A DNA stretch of 64,000 nt from CAYFZO01 sp965223735 (GCA_965223735.1 OZ245010.1:1426001-1490000), one strand, 5' to 3'. Counted from the stretch's first letter, positions 25,701 to 33,870 are shown. Program-made: numbers and translations. The notes: a model not told the origin generated them from the letters alone.

Positions 25701-27787
25701 AGGATAAAGATGAACGAATCAAAGAGGCCAGCAAAGGTATTTGTCCCTACACTGGTGAACCGCTAAGCGGGGGGGATAAAGACCATATTATTCCCCGATC
25801 CTCAGAGTGGGGAACTCTCAATGATGAAGCTAATTTTATTTGGGCAAGTGACAGAGGTAATAAAGAGATTAAAGGGGATCAAGAATTTTCACTGGCTGAT
25901 CTCAATCGTGGTTATAAAGAGAAGCAATTTGGCACGAGTGATGACCAAAAAATTAAAAGCTGGATAATTGAGCAGATTGGTAATGACGAGAGTGAGGATT
26001 TTGAGTTTGGAAAATACCGCGGTTTTATCAATCTGCTGACTGAAGATCAGAAAAAAGCCTTTCGTCACGCTTTGTTTTTGGTAGGTCATCCCCTGCGTGA
26101 AAAAGTCATCAATGCCATTGATAGTCGCACTCGAACATTCGTTAATGGGACGCAACGTTATTTTGCAGAAACATTGGTAAATAACCTGTATAAAAAAGCA
26201 TTGAGACTAAACCATAAATTGAAACGAGCGGGTAAGAAACCGCTTGATTTAAAAAAATTGAATTTTGATTATTTCGGTGTAGAGACGCAATCAAACAGTC
26301 GAGGTAGCGGCATTAGGGACTTGCGCGATGAATATGAGAAAATCTCTTCGGAGATAGAGGGATACAAAAAGGAAGAAGGTAAGTCGCAGGAGAGTTATTC
26401 ACACCTGATAGATGCGCAACTTGCTTTTGCCATAGTAGCCCATGATCACAGGAATGACGGTGGACTCAAACTTGAAATTGATGATTCCATCAATCTTTGG
26501 CCTGTAGAGACGGACACAGGTGAGATATTAGAGAAGACCATCTTTGATGTGGTTCGGGTTAAACCGGAAGATACGCGGAAAAACAATTTGGAGCGAGCTA
26601 ACCCCCATCAAACATTTTTTGTTCATCGATCGATTCATCGTGATAGCATTTATGCCGAACATTATTTGCCCATTCTGGTGCATAAAGAAACGAGCGAGGT
26701 GCGCATTGGTTTCAATTGGGGTAACAGCTATGAATTTAAAGACAACACACTCAACCGTACAAGACTATATTTCATCCTGAAATTTAACCTGCAAGGAATT
26801 GATCTGAGGAGGCTGATAAGAGACGAGCCTTTTAGTGAATTGAAAAAGCACTTAGCAAATACTAGCTTCATTTCAAAAACCAATTATTTTTATATTCCGT
26901 TTAACGTGCAGGCGATACATGCTTACTATATAGGACACTACAATACGGCTAAGGGCCATCAGAGCTATTCCGATGAGATGGAGTTTTTGCGATCTCTTGC
27001 TTATAGAACAGAAAAAAAGAAAATTACGACTTTGGAAGAAACCAAGAAGATATTGCACAAAGGAACATATTTTCAAATCCCTAAAAACCTCACGTTACCC
27101 GTTAGAAATGAATGGCAACGGCTTGTTCACGAATGGGAAAAAACGAATTTAGAAGACGGAGCTTTTTTGAGGCGATTTTTCAGGGAGCCTGAGAGCAAGC
27201 AAAATCATGAAAAAGTCCGAAAAGTATTCTCTTTACCTATTAAGACAGGGGAGGGAAAATTTTTACTCAAGAGGAATTCTTGGAATGGGGAGGATATCTT
27301 CCAGATAGTCAACGATTCCGATTCGAGAGAGGTAAATGTAAAGGTATTTATTCCTGTTTTTATTAAAAGCAAGTGTTGTATTGGTAAACTTTTGTCTGAA
27401 TCGGCCAAGTCCGAAAAATTATTTTTATTAAAAGAGGAAGATTATTACGACCAGATCAATGACGACATTGCGATAATAAAGCCAAGGGCCTGGCATTCAA
27501 TAGAATTAGATGATGAGTTACGTGGGTGGGGTATTGGGAACTTGGAGTACTGTATTGACAACAATACTCGCCCAAAAGTTCGCCTTACTTTTAATAACAG
27601 ATCTGAAGAAAATAAGATAGATGACATTTTAAGGCATGCGCTACTTAAGCCTAAAGAAAAGGAAAGACTGAAAGAAAGACTGCAGAAAGTAGCAGAAGAA
27701 GGCGGAATTATTGAGTACATAGGCAGTGGGTTTCCGGAAATTATTCAGAAAAAGCTTTTTCCTGTGTTAGCGGAGTATTATCAATGA
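22769..27787 (+). CDS. cas9: Cas9 endonuclease, subtype II-B (FnCas9-like, 1672 residues)
   Basis: An RNA-guided double-strand DNA nuclease. RuvC-I is PIAIDLGAKNTGV (Asp13). The arginine-rich bridge helix is NRTAKRHQRRCFNRRQMAKR. RuvC-II is IITESNRFEFEPN (Glu945). The HNH motif is KDHIIPRSSEWGTLNDEANF (D1005-H1006) after a CPYTGEPL knuckle, and RuvC-III is SYSHLIDAQLAFAIVAHDH (Asp1215). NANTCAVCS is a further II-B hallmark. The sequence follows the Francisella novicida Cas9 from end to end as I remember it (LSNLELKPLRKYFNDK, CNHKPRQKRYQ, NGTQRYFAE). It is slightly longer than FnCas9 (1629). All catalytic residues are intact. It is the first gene of the cas operon and is far AT-richer than the housekeeping genes, consistent with transfer. 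Confidence 0.98.
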   Translation: MSGKEFISPIAIDLGAKNTGVYFAHYEAGSSLDALQKEGAKEGKVYQLEKGSYTLLMVNRTAKRHQRRCFNRRQMAKRLFKLIWCEKFRLPWDKDVQQTISFLMNRRGFSFLTEEYDAEVLSRFPQEAYELLPEELKISSNEDGEYDFASALTEWANKGKETVKERFDAINEEPTRIDKELVFIARTRKLKDYCETRKNNQEIKEEKAEAKVKLSQLSKWIWDEWRQKGVKQLDETFVAEDKSDGSEITWKYLSSSGSVISFDLVTYLNQQTPEVAGKILDSLPDISEEEKNLKGSIWNFKKKFELGDKDFMPPEPLEGKAIFAWKQLHLQHLSFALYKILNELQSGGRHRSKYFEEVKKILENKHHSHRYLKTFCKKLQAGDFAPSDVEKLKNLIGHLSNLELKPLRKYFNDKRHRNGDHWSEDRLSELFGHWILHEWRVSPEKDKDKAEGKEGSYKSLCEKWGKGCKGTVIDFWLKTDPISTVPPYQDNNNRRPPRCQSLILNPIFLDNKYPEWRDWSGKLKELASVKEYLGGFEEDLKSLESGKKNSYFSNDETGKLKKDSGRRTSKDLDARVLQFILDRVKASDGLNLNEMYSHAKKYRQPQSTPQEKEKAKEQLEKAINDSILPDELKTKRDYKDEGIFADSAFLHLICKYYKLRQRARDGRIYIHPEYRFVKGRGYENTGRFDDKNHLLTYCNHKPRQKRYQMLGDLAGLLQVSPDKLEQIADKQDGETIDEKLFSWLNSIQSLKANCDRAAKEQKERRGRLRLDIQNIFGLIYHKKGSESSSEGEIKKILKSSRVNEASKLHNFCKRARKLCLDITKSLYDGSEQKRWEESLERNPAVAVYLLAQINNIAFKERSGNANTCAVCSTDNAQRMQTVESKDGKENYAKAQRLPAIETRLIDGAVMRMARIVGGAIAKDKWKKIKAELEAGKHVRVPIITESNRFEFEPNLREIKNKSKREDKNLPALADEIFKDKDERIKEASKGICPYTGEPLSGGDKDHIIPRSSEWGTLNDEANFIWASDRGNKEIKGDQEFSLADLNRGYKEKQFGTSDDQKIKSWIIEQIGNDESEDFEFGKYRGFINLLTEDQKKAFRHALFLVGHPLREKVINAIDSRTRTFVNGTQRYFAETLVNNLYKKALRLNHKLKRAGKKPLDLKKLNFDYFGVETQSNSRGSGIRDLRDEYEKISSEIEGYKKEEGKSQESYSHLIDAQLAFAIVAHDHRNDGGLKLEIDDSINLWPVETDTGEILEKTIFDVVRVKPEDTRKNNLERANPHQTFFVHRSIHRDSIYAEHYLPILVHKETSEVRIGFNWGNSYEFKDNTLNRTRLYFILKFNLQGIDLRRLIRDEPFSELKKHLANTSFISKTNYFYIPFNVQAIHAYYIGHYNTAKGHQSYSDEMEFLRSLAYRTEKKKITTLEETKKILHKGTYFQIPKNLTLPVRNEWQRLVHEWEKTNLEDGAFLRRFFREPESKQNHEKVRKVFSLPIKTGEGKFLLKRNSWNGEDIFQIVNDSDSREVNVKVFIPVFIKSKCCIGKLLSESAKSEKLFLLKEEDYYDQINDDIAIIKPRAWHSIELDDELRGWGIGNLEYCIDNNTRPKVRLTFNNRSEENKIDDILRHALLKPKEKERLKERLQKVAEEGGIIEYIGSGFPEIIQKKLFPVLAEYYQ

Positions 27788-27824
27788 GACATCTCTCCAT
27801 AAAGGCAGTGCGGAAAGCTCACTC

Positions 27825-28064
27825 TTGAGCCCCACAATATTCAGAGCGGCCGGATATCGGTTTTTCTTTTTCTCAAGAGAAGAAACACGAAAGCATGTTC
27901 ATGTTTTTTCGGTAGATGGTGAAGCAAAGTTCTGGCTGGAACCTAAAATTGAACTTGCAAAAAATCACAATTACTCAAAAAAACACCTTAGGCGGATCGA
28001 AAAATTAATCGAGGAACATCACCATGAAATCATCAGTGCTTGGGAGCAACACTTCGGCGATTGA
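27825..28064 (+). CDS. DUF4160 protein inside the cas operon
   Basis: A 79-residue protein, MSPTIFRAAGYRFFFFSREE then RKHVHVFS, matching the DUF4160 family (typical MPTV.R..GYRFFFYS.E....HVHV). It starts from a TTG 38 bp after the cas9 stop. Its 3' end overlaps the next gene by 41 bp. DUF4160 genes are normally paired with DUF2442 genes, sometimes proposed as toxin-antitoxin-like modules; function is unproven. Its place between cas9 and cas1 is unusual. Confidence 0.8.
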   Translation: MSPTIFRAAGYRFFFFSREETRKHVHVFSVDGEAKFWLEPKIELAKNHNYSKKHLRRIEKLIEEHHHEIISAWEQHFGD

Positions 28065-28290
28065 AGTTACACATATCTCCTCACATGGGATATGGTTGTT
28101 CGCGCACAACGAAGAGCTTTTCATGTCATACCAGGACTTCCCTTGGTTCAAAGAGCAGGCCATTGGAGCGGTTCTGAATGTAGAGGAATTATCCTCCGGC
28201 CATTATTACTGGCCGGCAATTGATGTGGAATTAACCAAAGAGATTATTAAAAACCCCGACAGGTTTCCTCTCAAGGCAAAAGCAAATTGA
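28024..28290 (+). CDS. DUF2442 protein inside the cas operon
   Basis: An 88-residue protein with the DUF2442 pattern: ISSHGIWLFAHNEELFMSYQ, DFPWFKEQAIGAVLNVEE, and GHYYWPAIDVELTKEII ending in PDRFPLKAK. It overlaps the DUF4160 gene by 41 bp. Its stop overlaps the cas1 start, so all three are probably translated together. The biochemical role is unknown. Confidence 0.82.
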   Translation: MKSSVLGSNTSAIEVTHISSHGIWLFAHNEELFMSYQDFPWFKEQAIGAVLNVEELSSGHYYWPAIDVELTKEIIKNPDRFPLKAKAN

Positions 28291-29243
28291 AACATCTCGT
28301 CATCTGTGATTACGGTACATTTCTTGGATTAAACAATCACCGTTTGAAGATTAAACAGGAAGAAAAAACCGTTCATTATCCACTTAACCGCCTCTGCACC
28401 ATTTCCATTGCAAAGCGTGGGGTCAGTATTTCAAGCGACTTGGTTGAAGCGTTGAGCAGTCGCGGGATCAAGTTGTTCTTCTTGGATTTTCGAGGGGTTG
28501 TGCATTCGGCCATCCTGGGGCAATCGCAACACGGCGTCGTTGCTGTGCGCATAGCGCAAGCGACATTCTGTCAGGGCGATACCATGTTGCTTGCGAGAAA
28601 AATAGTCACTGCAAAGATTAAAAACCAGCGCGCAGTGTTGAATCATCTTGGCAAATATCACCGCTACGCTACGCTGGAATCTGCTGCTGAATCATTGCAC
28701 GAGAATGTTGTCAAAGCCGGGCATGCAAAAGATATTGATGTCTTGCTCGGTTTTGAGGGTGCAAGCGCCAATGGCTATTTTCAGGCATTGCGCGAAGCTG
28801 CGCTGTTTTCCTCGTCATTCCAAAGGCGAGAAGGCCGCGGTAGTCAGGAGATCAATAATGCCATGCTTAATCTCGGCTACGCAGTGTTGAGCAGTTATAT
28901 CTTGAATTCAATTGTCAATGCCGGCTTGGAACCGTATCTTGGCGTTATGCACGGCAAGCGACCAGGCAAAATGGCATTGGTATTGGACATGATGGAGGAG
29001 TATCGCGCATGGGTGGTTGACCGTGCCGTGATAAAGCTGCGGGCGCAAAGTGAAGGCGAAACATTTTTGTCCCAGAAATTAAAAAAAAATCTCATCAGCG
29101 AAATACAAAAGACCTGTGCGAAAAAATATCTTTATCGTGGCAAGAAACACAAACTGGAGCACATCATACAACGGCAAATTTACCGTCTGTGTGGTCATTT
29201 TTATGGTGAAAAAACTTACAAACCATATTTATTCAAGTGGTGA
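28287..29243 (+). CDS. cas1: CRISPR-associated endonuclease Cas1 (subtype II-B)
   Basis: A 318-residue integrase that, with Cas2, inserts new spacers. The catalytic Glu is in GFEGASANGYFQAL, the His in LGVMHGKRPGKMALVLDMME and the acidic partner in the same block. It appears to start at a TTG overlapping the DUF2442 stop. It is one of the two conserved adaptation genes, with cas2 after 6 bp. Confidence 0.96.
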   Translation: MKHLVICDYGTFLGLNNHRLKIKQEEKTVHYPLNRLCTISIAKRGVSISSDLVEALSSRGIKLFFLDFRGVVHSAILGQSQHGVVAVRIAQATFCQGDTMLLARKIVTAKIKNQRAVLNHLGKYHRYATLESAAESLHENVVKAGHAKDIDVLLGFEGASANGYFQALREAALFSSSFQRREGRGSQEINNAMLNLGYAVLSSYILNSIVNAGLEPYLGVMHGKRPGKMALVLDMMEEYRAWVVDRAVIKLRAQSEGETFLSQKLKKNLISEIQKTCAKKYLYRGKKHKLEHIIQRQIYRLCGHFYGEKTYKPYLFKW

Positions 29244-29249
29244 TACGGG

Positions 29250-29549
29250 ATGACTTACCCTTTGCGACAAGAATATCTTATTAGTTACGATGTGGAAGAC
29301 AATAAAACACGCACTCGTATTTTTAAGGAGTTGGAAAAAAACGGATTAAAAGCAGTGCAAAAGTCTGTTTTCTGGGGTTATTTATCCTTGGCCGAGTTGC
29401 AATCAGTTAAACGCTATTTGGATAGCAATTTGGCGAAAACCGATAAAGCATTTATTACGCATACCAATTTTAACGGGCGCGGACAAAGTTATTTTGTCGG
29501 CCATGGAAAAGAAGACTTCAACGATTGGGATGAAACGTATGTTATCTAG
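29250..29549 (+). CDS. cas2: CRISPR-associated protein Cas2
   Basis: A 99-residue ferredoxin-fold protein (EYLISYDVEDNKTRTRIFKEL) with the conserved Asp of the first strand. It forms the core of the Cas1-Cas2 integration complex. It lies 6 bp after cas1 and its end overlaps cas4. Confidence 0.92.
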   Translation: MTYPLRQEYLISYDVEDNKTRTRIFKELEKNGLKAVQKSVFWGYLSLAELQSVKRYLDSNLAKTDKAFITHTNFNGRGQSYFVGHGKEDFNDWDETYVI

Positions 29550-30114
29550 TGTGCCGGTCAACCTGATCCGTCAATGGTGTTATTGCCCGCGAGTCGTTTA
29601 TTATATGGAGCTGACTGATGCTTCAGTGCATCGCCCGACTTGGGTTCAGCAAGGCGAAGACTTTCATCAATTGGAAACGAAGTTATGGCAAAGGCGGAAT
29701 TTATCCCGCTTCAATCTAAAGACGGGAACAATCCACCATAATTTAATGATGCGTGATGATGCTATTGGCATACATGGTATTGTTGATATGGCGATTGAAA
29801 CCGATGAAGCGGTTTATGCCGTTGAGTTTAAACTTTCGGCGAATAACAAGAAACGTGGTGATAAACTGCAATTGGTGGCTTACGCGATGCTGCTGGAAAA
29901 GCATTTTTCCAAACCCAGCCAGATCGGGTTTTTAGTCGGTAAAGGTAAAGTGCTACATATCATTGAAGTAAATACTGATATACGAGAAAATGTGATGGAA
30001 TCAGTAAAGCAAATAAAACAAATGTTACAGCGGGGGTTGAAACCTGCATCGAGCGCAACACATGCACAATGCTGTGCTTGCGAATATATTAATTTTTGCA
30101 ATGATCGTTTGTAG
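29539..30114 (+). CDS. cas4: CRISPR-associated exonuclease Cas4
   Basis: A PD-(D/E)XK Fe-S exonuclease of about 191 residues that trims prespacers and helps select the PAM side. The N-terminal Cys lies in LIRQWCYCPRVVYY, the nuclease core in GIHGIVDMAIETDEAVYAVEFK, and the QL..YA motif in DKLQLVAYAMLLE. The C-terminal cysteines are in CCACEYINFCNDRL. Presence of cas4 and absence of csn2 places the locus in II-B. ATGs at 29494 and 29530 are in frame; the one at 29539 fits the family best and overlaps cas2 by 11 bp. Confidence 0.95.
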   Translation: MLSSVPVNLIRQWCYCPRVVYYMELTDASVHRPTWVQQGEDFHQLETKLWQRRNLSRFNLKTGTIHHNLMMRDDAIGIHGIVDMAIETDEAVYAVEFKLSANNKKRGDKLQLVAYAMLLEKHFSKPSQIGFLVGKGKVLHIIEVNTDIRENVMESVKQIKQMLQRGLKPASSATHAQCCACEYINFCNDRL

Positions 30115-30128
30115 TCACCCAGACACAG

Positions 30129-30249
30129 AAAAGCCGCCCGGAGGCGGCTCTTTTGTCCTTCTAAATATGAAGGCAGACGTGCTAGTGCAGAGGTCCGTTC
30201 AAAATGCTTTTAGATGATTACAGAACATCAGTAATCAAGCTATACTGGT
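30129..30249 (-). ncRNA. tracrRNA of the II-B system (approximate ends)
   Basis: Read on the minus strand, the RNA would begin near ACCAGUAUAGCUUGAUUACU. This pairs with the array repeat over 19 base pairs with one bulged U, including one G-U just before the bulge and one just after it. The next part, UCUGUAAUCAUCUAAAAG then CAUUUUGAACGGACCUCUG and CACGUCUG, is nearly the F. novicida tracrRNA body as I remember it. A hairpin (CCUUC/GAAGG) and a GC-rich terminator close the 3' end. The RNA is needed for crRNA maturation and for Cas9 loading. The ends are estimates from promoter and terminator positions. Confidence 0.88.
30133..30152. terminator. Bidirectional terminator between cas4 and tracrRNA
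   Basis: GCCGCC-CGGA-GGCGGC (30133-30148) is a 6-bp GC stem flanked by TCTTTT on the plus side and by TTTTCT on the minus side. It can end both the cas operon (from the left) and the tracrRNA (from the right). Confidence 0.8.
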
Positions 30250-30255
30250 TTGGTA

Positions 30256-30285
30256 ATCATACCATAACAAAATGCCTTTTCGCAA
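30256..30285 (-). promoter_or_regulatory. Predicted tracrRNA promoter
   Basis: On the minus strand, TTGCGA (30280-30285) and TATGAT (30256-30261) are separated by 18 bp. A TG one base before the -10 gives an extended -10. The expected start is about 30249, exactly where the anti-repeat begins. Confidence 0.6.
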
Positions 30286-30341
30286 AAACAGCGCGATATT
30301 CAACAAAAGATGCATTTGCGGAAGTATCGCGCCATTTCCAA

Positions 30342-30374
30342 GTCCAGAAGCCTTGTAGAACAAGGCTTCTGGAC
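30342..30374. other. Perfect 15-bp hairpin at the tracrRNA-side edge of the array
   Basis: GTCCAGAAGCCTTGT-AGA-ACAAGGCTTCTGGAC is a perfect inverted repeat that stops 4 bp before the first repeat. No T-run follows on either strand, so it is not a classical terminator. It may cap the 3' end of the pre-crRNA or mark the integration end of the array. Confidence 0.7.
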
Positions 30375-30378
30375 AGGG

Positions 30379-32849
30379 GTATCACCAGTATAACTAATTA
30401 CTCAGTAACTGAAACTTTTTTCAACATTAAGCATCACGCTTGATGTGTGGTATCACCAGTATAACTAATTACTCAGTAACTGAAACAAAAAAAACTGGAG
30501 AAAACTTATGTCACTTACTGTGTATCACCAGTATAACTAATTACTCAGTAACTGAAACTCTTTAGTTTGTTTAACTACACCAGAAGAAACTGGGTATCAC
30601 CAGTATAACTAATTACTCAGTAACTGAAACCCCAAATCGTCGGCAAGCGTCTGAACTCTCGCCGTATCACCAGTATAACTAATTACTCAGTAACTGAAAC
30701 ACATTCATTCTTTTTTTAAATAGATTAAGGCTAATGTATCACCAGTATAACTAATTACTCAGTAACTGAAACACAGAACACCTTCATCTAATTTTAGGTT
30801 AACTAACGTATCACCAGTATAACTAATTACTCAGTAACTGAAACCTGTCTTGAATTTTAATTCTTGCATTAGTTTTCTGTATCACCAGTATAACTAATTA
30901 CTCAGTAACTGAAACAAAAGACATTTAAAACGATCAGATGACATTCTGTGAGTATCACCAGTATAACTAATTACTCAGTAACTGAAACTGCCCTCGCCAC
31001 AGCCCGCGCGCGTCGCGTCGCCGGTATCACCAGTATAACTAATTACTCAGTAACTGAAACATGTGCTTGATTTACAACGATTTAAATTTTTCTTAGTATC
31101 ACCAGTATAACTAATTACTCAGTAACTGAAACAAAATCATGCATTTAAATCACATTATATCAACATGTATCACCAGTATAACTAATTACTCAGTAACTGA
31201 AACCTATTGCAGATCACCTTGCCCTCGTCGCCGGCGAAGGTATCACCAGTATAACTAATTACTCAGTAACTGAAACCCTTTTTTTCGGGGTCATATAGAT
31301 ACCTGAAAGAGTATCACCAGTATAACTAATTACTCAGTAACTGAAACAACTCTGCAGCAAATTGAGATCAAGCGCAAACATCAGTATCACCAGTATAACT
31401 AATTACTCAGTAACTGAAACCACCCCACCCCCAAGATATCTCAGCAACGCGCGGGTATCACCAGTATAACTAATTACTCAGTAACTGAAACTATTTCACC
31501 ATGTTATACTTTATGCACCATTAATTGTATCACCAGTATAACTAATTACTCAGTAACTGAAACGGCTGTGCTGCAGGCTGGTTAGCAATTGCACTCAGGT
31601 ATCACCAGTATAACTAATTACTCAGTAACTGAAACAGCGCACCGCGTCGCCCTCGCCGTCGCCGGCGCGGTATCACCAGTATAACTAATTACTCAGTAAC
31701 TGAAACTTTGTCTTCTATTCCACTCATTAATTGCAGGTCGTATCACCAGTATAACTAATTACTCAGTAACTGAAACATCTATAACCCTAAAAAAACCCGC
31801 GCCCTGTGTAGGGTATCACCAGTATAACTAATTACTCAGTAACTGAAACCGGATACCCCCTATATATATATATATATATGTATGTATCACCAGTATAACT
31901 AATTACTCAGTAACTGAAACGTAATGCGAAACTACTGATTCATCCAACATTTTTTGTATCACCAGTATAACTAATTACTCAGTAACTGAAACTTTGCGCC
32001 AGCGACTTTATATGTGACAAAATTGTGTATCACCAGTATAACTAATTACTCAGTAACTGAAACCGTTAGATTGTCCCCATGCGGTGGACGTTTCCCGTAT
32101 CACCAGTATAACTAATTACTCAGTAACTGAAACCGGAGGCGCGGCGTCTGCACCACGGCGGGGGCGTGCGTATCACCAGTATAACTAATTACTCAGTAAC
32201 TGAAACCCCGAGTCAGCTCGCAGTCTGTCGGGTAATCGCTGTATCACCAGTATAACTAATTACTCAGTAACTGAAACACTTCAGACGGGTCTATCGCAGT
32301 CCGCCTCTTGAGTATCACCAGTATAACTAATTACTCAGTAACTGAAACTCGCCCTCGCGCTCCGCGTCGCCGTACCCGTCGGTATCACCAGTATAACTAA
32401 TTACTCAGTAACTGAAACCCAGAAGCGCTACCTGTCAATGCCAGATTTAACGTATCACCAGTATAACTAATTACTCAGTAACTGAAACCTATCCGCTCAC
32501 AATGTCAAGCCCTTTATTTATGTGTATCACCAGTATAACTAATTACTCAGTAACTGAAACCCGTGGCAATTTCTCTGAGTTGGTCTAATAATTGTGTATC
32601 ACCAGTATAACTAATTACTCAGTAACTGAAACGATAGACGACAACGCGATCGTCGTCGGCGACGTCCGTATCACCAGTATAACTAATTACTCAGTAACTG
32701 AAACAACAATTATATAAATCAGATAACTCATCATTGAATGTATCACCAGTATAACTAATTACTCAGTAACTGAAACTTATGTATATCTCATCCGGCGCCC
32801 AATTGCGGAGGTGTATCATCAGGATAACCCATTGCTCAGTAACTGAAAC
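30379..32849 (-). CRISPR. CRISPR array: 35 repeats of 37 bp, 34 spacers
   Basis: On the plus strand the repeat starts GTATCACCAGTATAACTAAT and ends CTCAGTAACTGAAAC; it is invariant except for the last copy (32813-32849), which has five changes. Spacers are about 33-36 bp, so the period is 70-73 bp. Complementarity to the tracrRNA requires the minus strand to be the crRNA strand, so crRNAs carry GUUUCAGUUACUGAG and so on after the spacer. Each repeat contains TATACT in that orientation, a possible built-in -10 element. The degenerate copy lies at the end away from cas4. Spacers are mixed in composition: some very AT-rich, about a third very GC-rich, and one (31850-31883) largely a TA dinucleotide run. 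Confidence 0.99.
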
Positions 32850-33026
32850 ACAGAGCGTGAAGAAGTTTTTGGCCGACTACGGCACCTTGACCGCTATAAT
32901 ACCCAACAGTCCCACTGAGGACTTAACAGCTATTCGATGCCCTGCCTAATGCCTGCAAAGCACCTGCTCCTTTGCCTTATTATATGGCGTTGCAAGCAGA
33001 CCCTTTACTTCCAGGAGGCATAAACA

Positions 33027-33320
33027 ATGTCCAAGAAACTTTCAACATTCCTGATCCTGTTCTCCATCTTACTTCCCGCGTATGTCGTTGCGGGTGAGGA
33101 CTATGTGCCCAGTCTGATCACGGCGACACCGTACGAGGGCCGCCAACTTGCGATCAAACTGGCCAGAAAATCAATCGGGGAGATGCAGTCCGATCCGGCC
33201 GTCAAAAAGAAAGTGCGTGCGGTTTACTCTGAAGATGGTCTTTCGCTGATTGAAGCGGCCGAAGTCATCGCCATTGAGTTCAATACGATAGCCGCCGCGA
33301 ATAATTACTGGCGCAAGTAG
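33027..33320 (+). CDS. Small exported protein of unknown function
   Basis: A 97-residue protein with a clear signal peptide (KKLSTFLILFSILLPAYVVAG, likely cleaved after VVAG) and a mature part of about 75 residues (YEGRQLAIKLARKSIGEMQS, EDGLSLIEAAEVIAIEFN). An AGGAGG ribosome site lies 9 bp before the ATG. I do not recognise the family. It is the first gene to the right of the CRISPR array. Confidence 0.75.
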   Translation: MSKKLSTFLILFSILLPAYVVAGEDYVPSLITATPYEGRQLAIKLARKSIGEMQSDPAVKKKVRAVYSEDGLSLIEAAEVIAIEFNTIAAANNYWRK

Positions 33321-33394
33321 AAGGCACGGGCGGCAATGGACGGCGCTTGAACGGCCACCTTCTCCAAGGCGTCCGACACCGGGTGCCGCCCCTT

Positions 33395-33787
33395 TCACGC
33401 TTCCGGCAATGTCACCGATTCAGCCGCAGTCCATCCTTCCGCGCGATGCTCGGCGGTCACCGTGGTTGCGATGCCGCCGCGCACGTTGAACTCGGCGGTC
33501 AGGCGCATGAAGCGCGGCGAGATCGCCCGGCACAGGTCGCCCAGGATCCGGTTGGTGACGGTCTCGTGGAACTCGCCGCTGTCGCGGAACGACCAGATGT
33601 ATCCCTTCAGGCTTTTCAGTTCAATGCACAGGCGGTCGGGCACGTATTCAATCAGCAGGTGGGCGAAGTCGGGCTGGCCGGTCAGCGGGCACAGGCAGGT
33701 GAATTCGGGGATGTCGATACGCACGGTATAATCCCTGCCCGGTTCGGGGTTGTCGAAAGTCTCAAGGTTTTTGCTTGATCTGATCAT
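33395..33787 (-). CDS. queF: NADPH-dependent 7-cyano-7-deazaguanine reductase QueF
   Basis: A single-domain (YkvM-type) QueF of about 130 residues that reduces preQ0 to preQ1 in queuosine synthesis. The nucleophilic Cys is in EFTCLCPLTGQPDFAHLLIEY; the substrate and NADPH-binding region has LKSLKGYIWSFRDSGEFHE. I prefer the ATG at 33787 (MIRSSKNLETFDNPEPG). The frame also extends to 33853, with an Arg-rich lead that has no family counterpart. It is divergent from smc. Confidence 0.92.
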   Translation of the reverse strand: MIRSSKNLETFDNPEPGRDYTVRIDIPEFTCLCPLTGQPDFAHLLIEYVPDRLCIELKSLKGYIWSFRDSGEFHETVTNRILGDLCRAISPRFMRLTAEFNVRGGIATTVTAEHRAEGWTAAESVTLPEA

Positions 33788-33870
33788 CACTGCGCCCGTG
33801 GCAGTCTGGCGCCGCCGCACCGATCGCCGGCCCGGCTGCCGGGGTTTTTTCATTTGATAGACTTGGCATT

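Noticed and set aside
31636..31669. Self-targeting spacer: 16 bases (ACCGCGTCGCCCTCGC) also occur in nqrA at 55950-55965
   Set aside because: Only 16 of 34 bases match, within a GC-rich lipoyl-like coding motif that recurs in many genes. This is not enough for a protospacer.
32850..33026. Leader and pre-crRNA promoter right of the array (TATTAT on the minus strand near 32892-32897)
   Set aside because: No acceptable -35 at proper spacing and no AT-rich leader. The promoter could equally serve the gene at 33027, so I did not annotate it.
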